Assembly (NCBI GenBank): GCA_905216045.1
Contig: CAJMSL010000015.1
Span: 1-24,047, forward strand
Source of the DNA: an uncultured bacterium
GTDB lineage: Bacteria > Actinomycetota > Coriobacteriia > Coriobacteriales > Coriobacteriaceae
Reading direction: 5' to 3'
DNA length: 24,047 bases
This document shows, piece after piece, positions 22,863-24,047 of this stretch (positions are counted from its first letter, which is position 1; each line of letters starts with the position of its first letter). Made by a program: the position numbers and the translations under genes. The notes under the pieces are model-generated. The model worked only from the letters and a program-made list of their open reading frames with translations. It searched no databases and was not told where the DNA came from.

Positions 22863-23585
22863 TTAGGCGGTTGCGTGGCGCTCGAGGTACTCGGAGCCCA
22901 CGTTCTCGCGCTCCCAGCCGCGCACGACCTTGTAGCCCACGGGGCTCAGGAAGACCTCGCACAGCAGCTCGGCAACAGCGCCGGTCAGCGAGCACATAAG
23001 AACCTGCACCCAGGTCCAACCAAAGAACGTGTGGCTCACCACAATGGCAAAGACCAGGTTGTCGATAAACTGGCCAACACCTGTGGACACATAGGAGCGG
23101 AAGGCGAAGCTCGCAAAGTTATTCTTTTTGAGCATACGGCCGAGCGACTGGTTGAGCGTGGAGTTAACCACGGCAGAAACGAGCATTGCCAGCGAAGAGC
23201 CCAGCACCACGTACCAGGTGCCGCCGATGGTGGCGTTAAGGGCAGTGTTGACCTCGATCATGCCCGTGTCGTAGTAGGCGCCCCACATGCCGGGCGTGAG
23301 CGAGCATGCCCAAAAGCACAGGCTCACGGCCAGGTTGACCAGCAGCGCGAGGATAGAGATTTTGATGGATGCCTTGGCGCCAAAGCGCTTGCAGATCATG
23401 TCCTGGCACAAAAACGAAACCCAGCTCACCACAAAGCCGCAATCGAGCGCCAGATACGGCAGGCTGATAAGCTCCTTGTTGGCCAGCAGGTTCATCATGA
23501 TGACACTCACGAAAAACAGCGAAACCGTTGCCGCGGGAATGCTCCGCAACAGGACCTTGTAGTCCTCCATGACCTTCTTGATCAT
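22863..23585 (-). CDS. VUT/YhhQ-family transporter (putative queuosine-precursor transporter)
   Basis: The protein has 240 residues. The ATG at 23585 follows AAAGGAG with six bases between; the frame extends further upstream without a ribosome site. Six hydrophobic segments are seen, with the family block LDCGFVVSWVSFLCQDMICKRFGAKASIK (given here in part as DCGFVVSWVSF and CKRFGAK) and STGVGQFIDNLVF near residues 170-182. COG1738/YhhQ members import 7-deazaguanine precursors of queuosine (preQ0/preQ1), and others are proposed vitamin transporters. The leader has a pseudoknot-capable hairpin (see the entry at 23593). The SDR gene follows in the same operon. Confidence 0.82.
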   Translation of the reverse strand: MIKKVMEDYKVLLRSIPAATVSLFFVSVIMMNLLANKELISLPYLALDCGFVVSWVSFLCQDMICKRFGAKASIKISILALLVNLAVSLCFWACSLTPGMWGAYYDTGMIEVNTALNATIGGTWYVVLGSSLAMLVSAVVNSTLNQSLGRMLKKNNFASFAFRSYVSTGVGQFIDNLVFAIVVSHTFFGWTWVQVLMCSLTGAVAELLCEVFLSPVGYKVVRGWERENVGSEYLERHATA

Positions 23586-23592
23586 TATGTAC

Positions 23593-23641
23593 TCCTTTGG
23601 TTTTAGGTTTAACGAGCAGGATATCGGACCCGAACTGCTCG
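23593..23641 (-). promoter_or_regulatory. Candidate leader pseudoknot (preQ1-riboswitch-like) of the VUT transporter
   Basis: On the minus strand CGAGCAG and CTGCTCG (23613-23619 with 23635-23641) form a perfect 7-bp hairpin with a 15-base loop. An A-rich tail with two ACC units then leads straight into AAAGGAG and the start codon. The GGU in the loop can pair with an ACC in the tail, giving an H-type pseudoknot next to the ribosome site, as in preQ1-I riboswitches. The core sequence does not match the preQ1-I consensus closely. Confidence 0.25.
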
Positions 23642-23705
23642 GACGCCCCGGTCTTGAGACGACGGTGGGTATGATAGCCGCTCGCGCGGCATAAGGCAAA
23701 CAAAC

Positions 23706-23735
23706 GGCGCGGCAGCCCCACAGGACCACCGCGCC
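23706..23735 (-). terminator. Terminator hairpin after prfC
   Basis: GGCGCGG and CCGCGCC (7 bp) close a 16-base loop, followed on the minus strand by the T-rich GTTTGTTTG. It lies just beyond the prfC stop and separates it from the VUT/SDR operon. Confidence 0.6.
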
Positions 23736-23741
23736 AATGCG

Positions 23742-24047
23742 TTAAAAGGCTACGTTGCCAAACTCCGACAGGATAAGGTCGGGGTTGTGGTCGGTTGCCC
23801 AATCCACGTTCCACGGGCTCGTGAACAGCAGTAGCTTACCGCCGCGCATGTCCTCGACACGCAGCGTGTCGCGCGTGAGCGAAAGGCCCGGGATATCGAT
23901 AGTGTCGGGGTCGTTCTGGATCCAGCGGATGTCCGTATAGGGCAGCGGCTGGCGACGGACCTCAACACGGTACTCGGCCTTGAGGCGGCGCTCGAGTACC
24001 TCAAACTGCAGTACGCCGACCACGCCCACAATGACGCTCTCCATGCC
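23742..24047 (-). CDS. prfC: Peptide chain release factor 3, C-terminal part (truncated by window edge)
   Basis: The open frame runs from the window edge to TAA at 23742. The visible 101 residues begin GMESVIVGVVGVLQFEVLERRL, the strongly conserved RF3 domain II/III segment (VGVLQFEV). The continuation AEYRVEVRRQPLPYTDIRWI and the tail LLLFTSPWNVDWATDHNPDL match the C-terminal domain of RF3. RF3 is the GTPase that recycles RF1 and RF2 from the ribosome after termination. The GTPase domain lies outside the window. The ending differs from E. coli RF3 but agrees with the Gram-positive type. Confidence 0.88.
   Translation of the reverse strand, partial: GMESVIVGVVGVLQFEVLERRLKAEYRVEVRRQPLPYTDIRWIQNDPDTIDIPGLSLTRDTLRVEDMRGGKLLLFTSPWNVDWATDHNPDLILSEFGNVAF

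Noticed and set aside
1..24047. tRNA, rRNA, CRISPR array, insertion sequence or prophage genes
   Set aside because: No cloverleaf-type sequence, regularly spaced repeats, transposase or phage-structural frame was found by reading; short RNAs without strong sequence marks could have been missed.

Overview
The window looks like a chromosomal segment of a Gram-positive gut actinobacterium of the class Coriobacteriia, most likely Collinsella or a close relative. This is inferred from the roughly 60% GC content, strong AAGGAG-type ribosome binding sites, the gene set, and the style of the short intergenic hairpins. No taxonomic search was possible. No rRNA, tRNA, CRISPR array, insertion sequence or phage gene was seen.

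Layout. (1) Bases 3-4107 hold two tandem paralogous c-di-GMP signalling genes. The first is 5'-truncated by the window edge and has the order GGDEF-PAS-GGDEF-like-GGDEF-like-EAL. The second has GGDEF-PAS-GGDEF-like and no EAL. (2) Bases 4182-7076 hold a flavoprotein with an iron-sulfur-type cysteine cluster, an ArsC/Spx-fold protein with serine at the expected cysteine position, a CobW-family GTPase, and the tRNA methyltransferase TrmL. (3) Bases 7070-12085 are the most unusual part. Two paralogous Cdc6/AAA-like ATPase genes flank a UvrA-paralogue gene, and near-identical TGTGACAAAG hairpins lie at the left edge, the middle and the right edge. The UvrA paralogue has an in-frame amber codon exactly at the first Walker A lysine. 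(4) Bases 12079-14082 encode an EF-G-like GTPase of the tetracycline ribosomal-protection type. A possible small RNA or terminator lies upstream. (5) Bases 14387-17787 hold a GNAT acetyltransferase, a small zinc-ribbon protein, rsmJ, a 47-residue membrane miniprotein, a four-helix membrane protein and an RlmA-type methyltransferase. (6) Bases 17966-22117 hold a MATE exporter, a LysR regulator divergent from an EamA/DMT transporter, and ung. (7) Bases 22173-24047 (minus strand) hold the end of prfC, then a VUT/YhhQ-type transporter with a structured leader, then a short-chain dehydrogenase.

Most genes are small single-gene or two-gene units. A theme is RNA modification and translation (trmL, rsmJ, rlmA, the Tet-like GTPase, prfC, and possibly queuosine precursor uptake), mixed with membrane transport. 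The main second-look items are the repeat-bounded ATPase/UvrA-like module, the amber codon in the Walker A motif, the 10-bp phased repeats ahead of the second ATPase, and the family of intergenic hairpins, two of which supply the stop codons of neighbouring genes.
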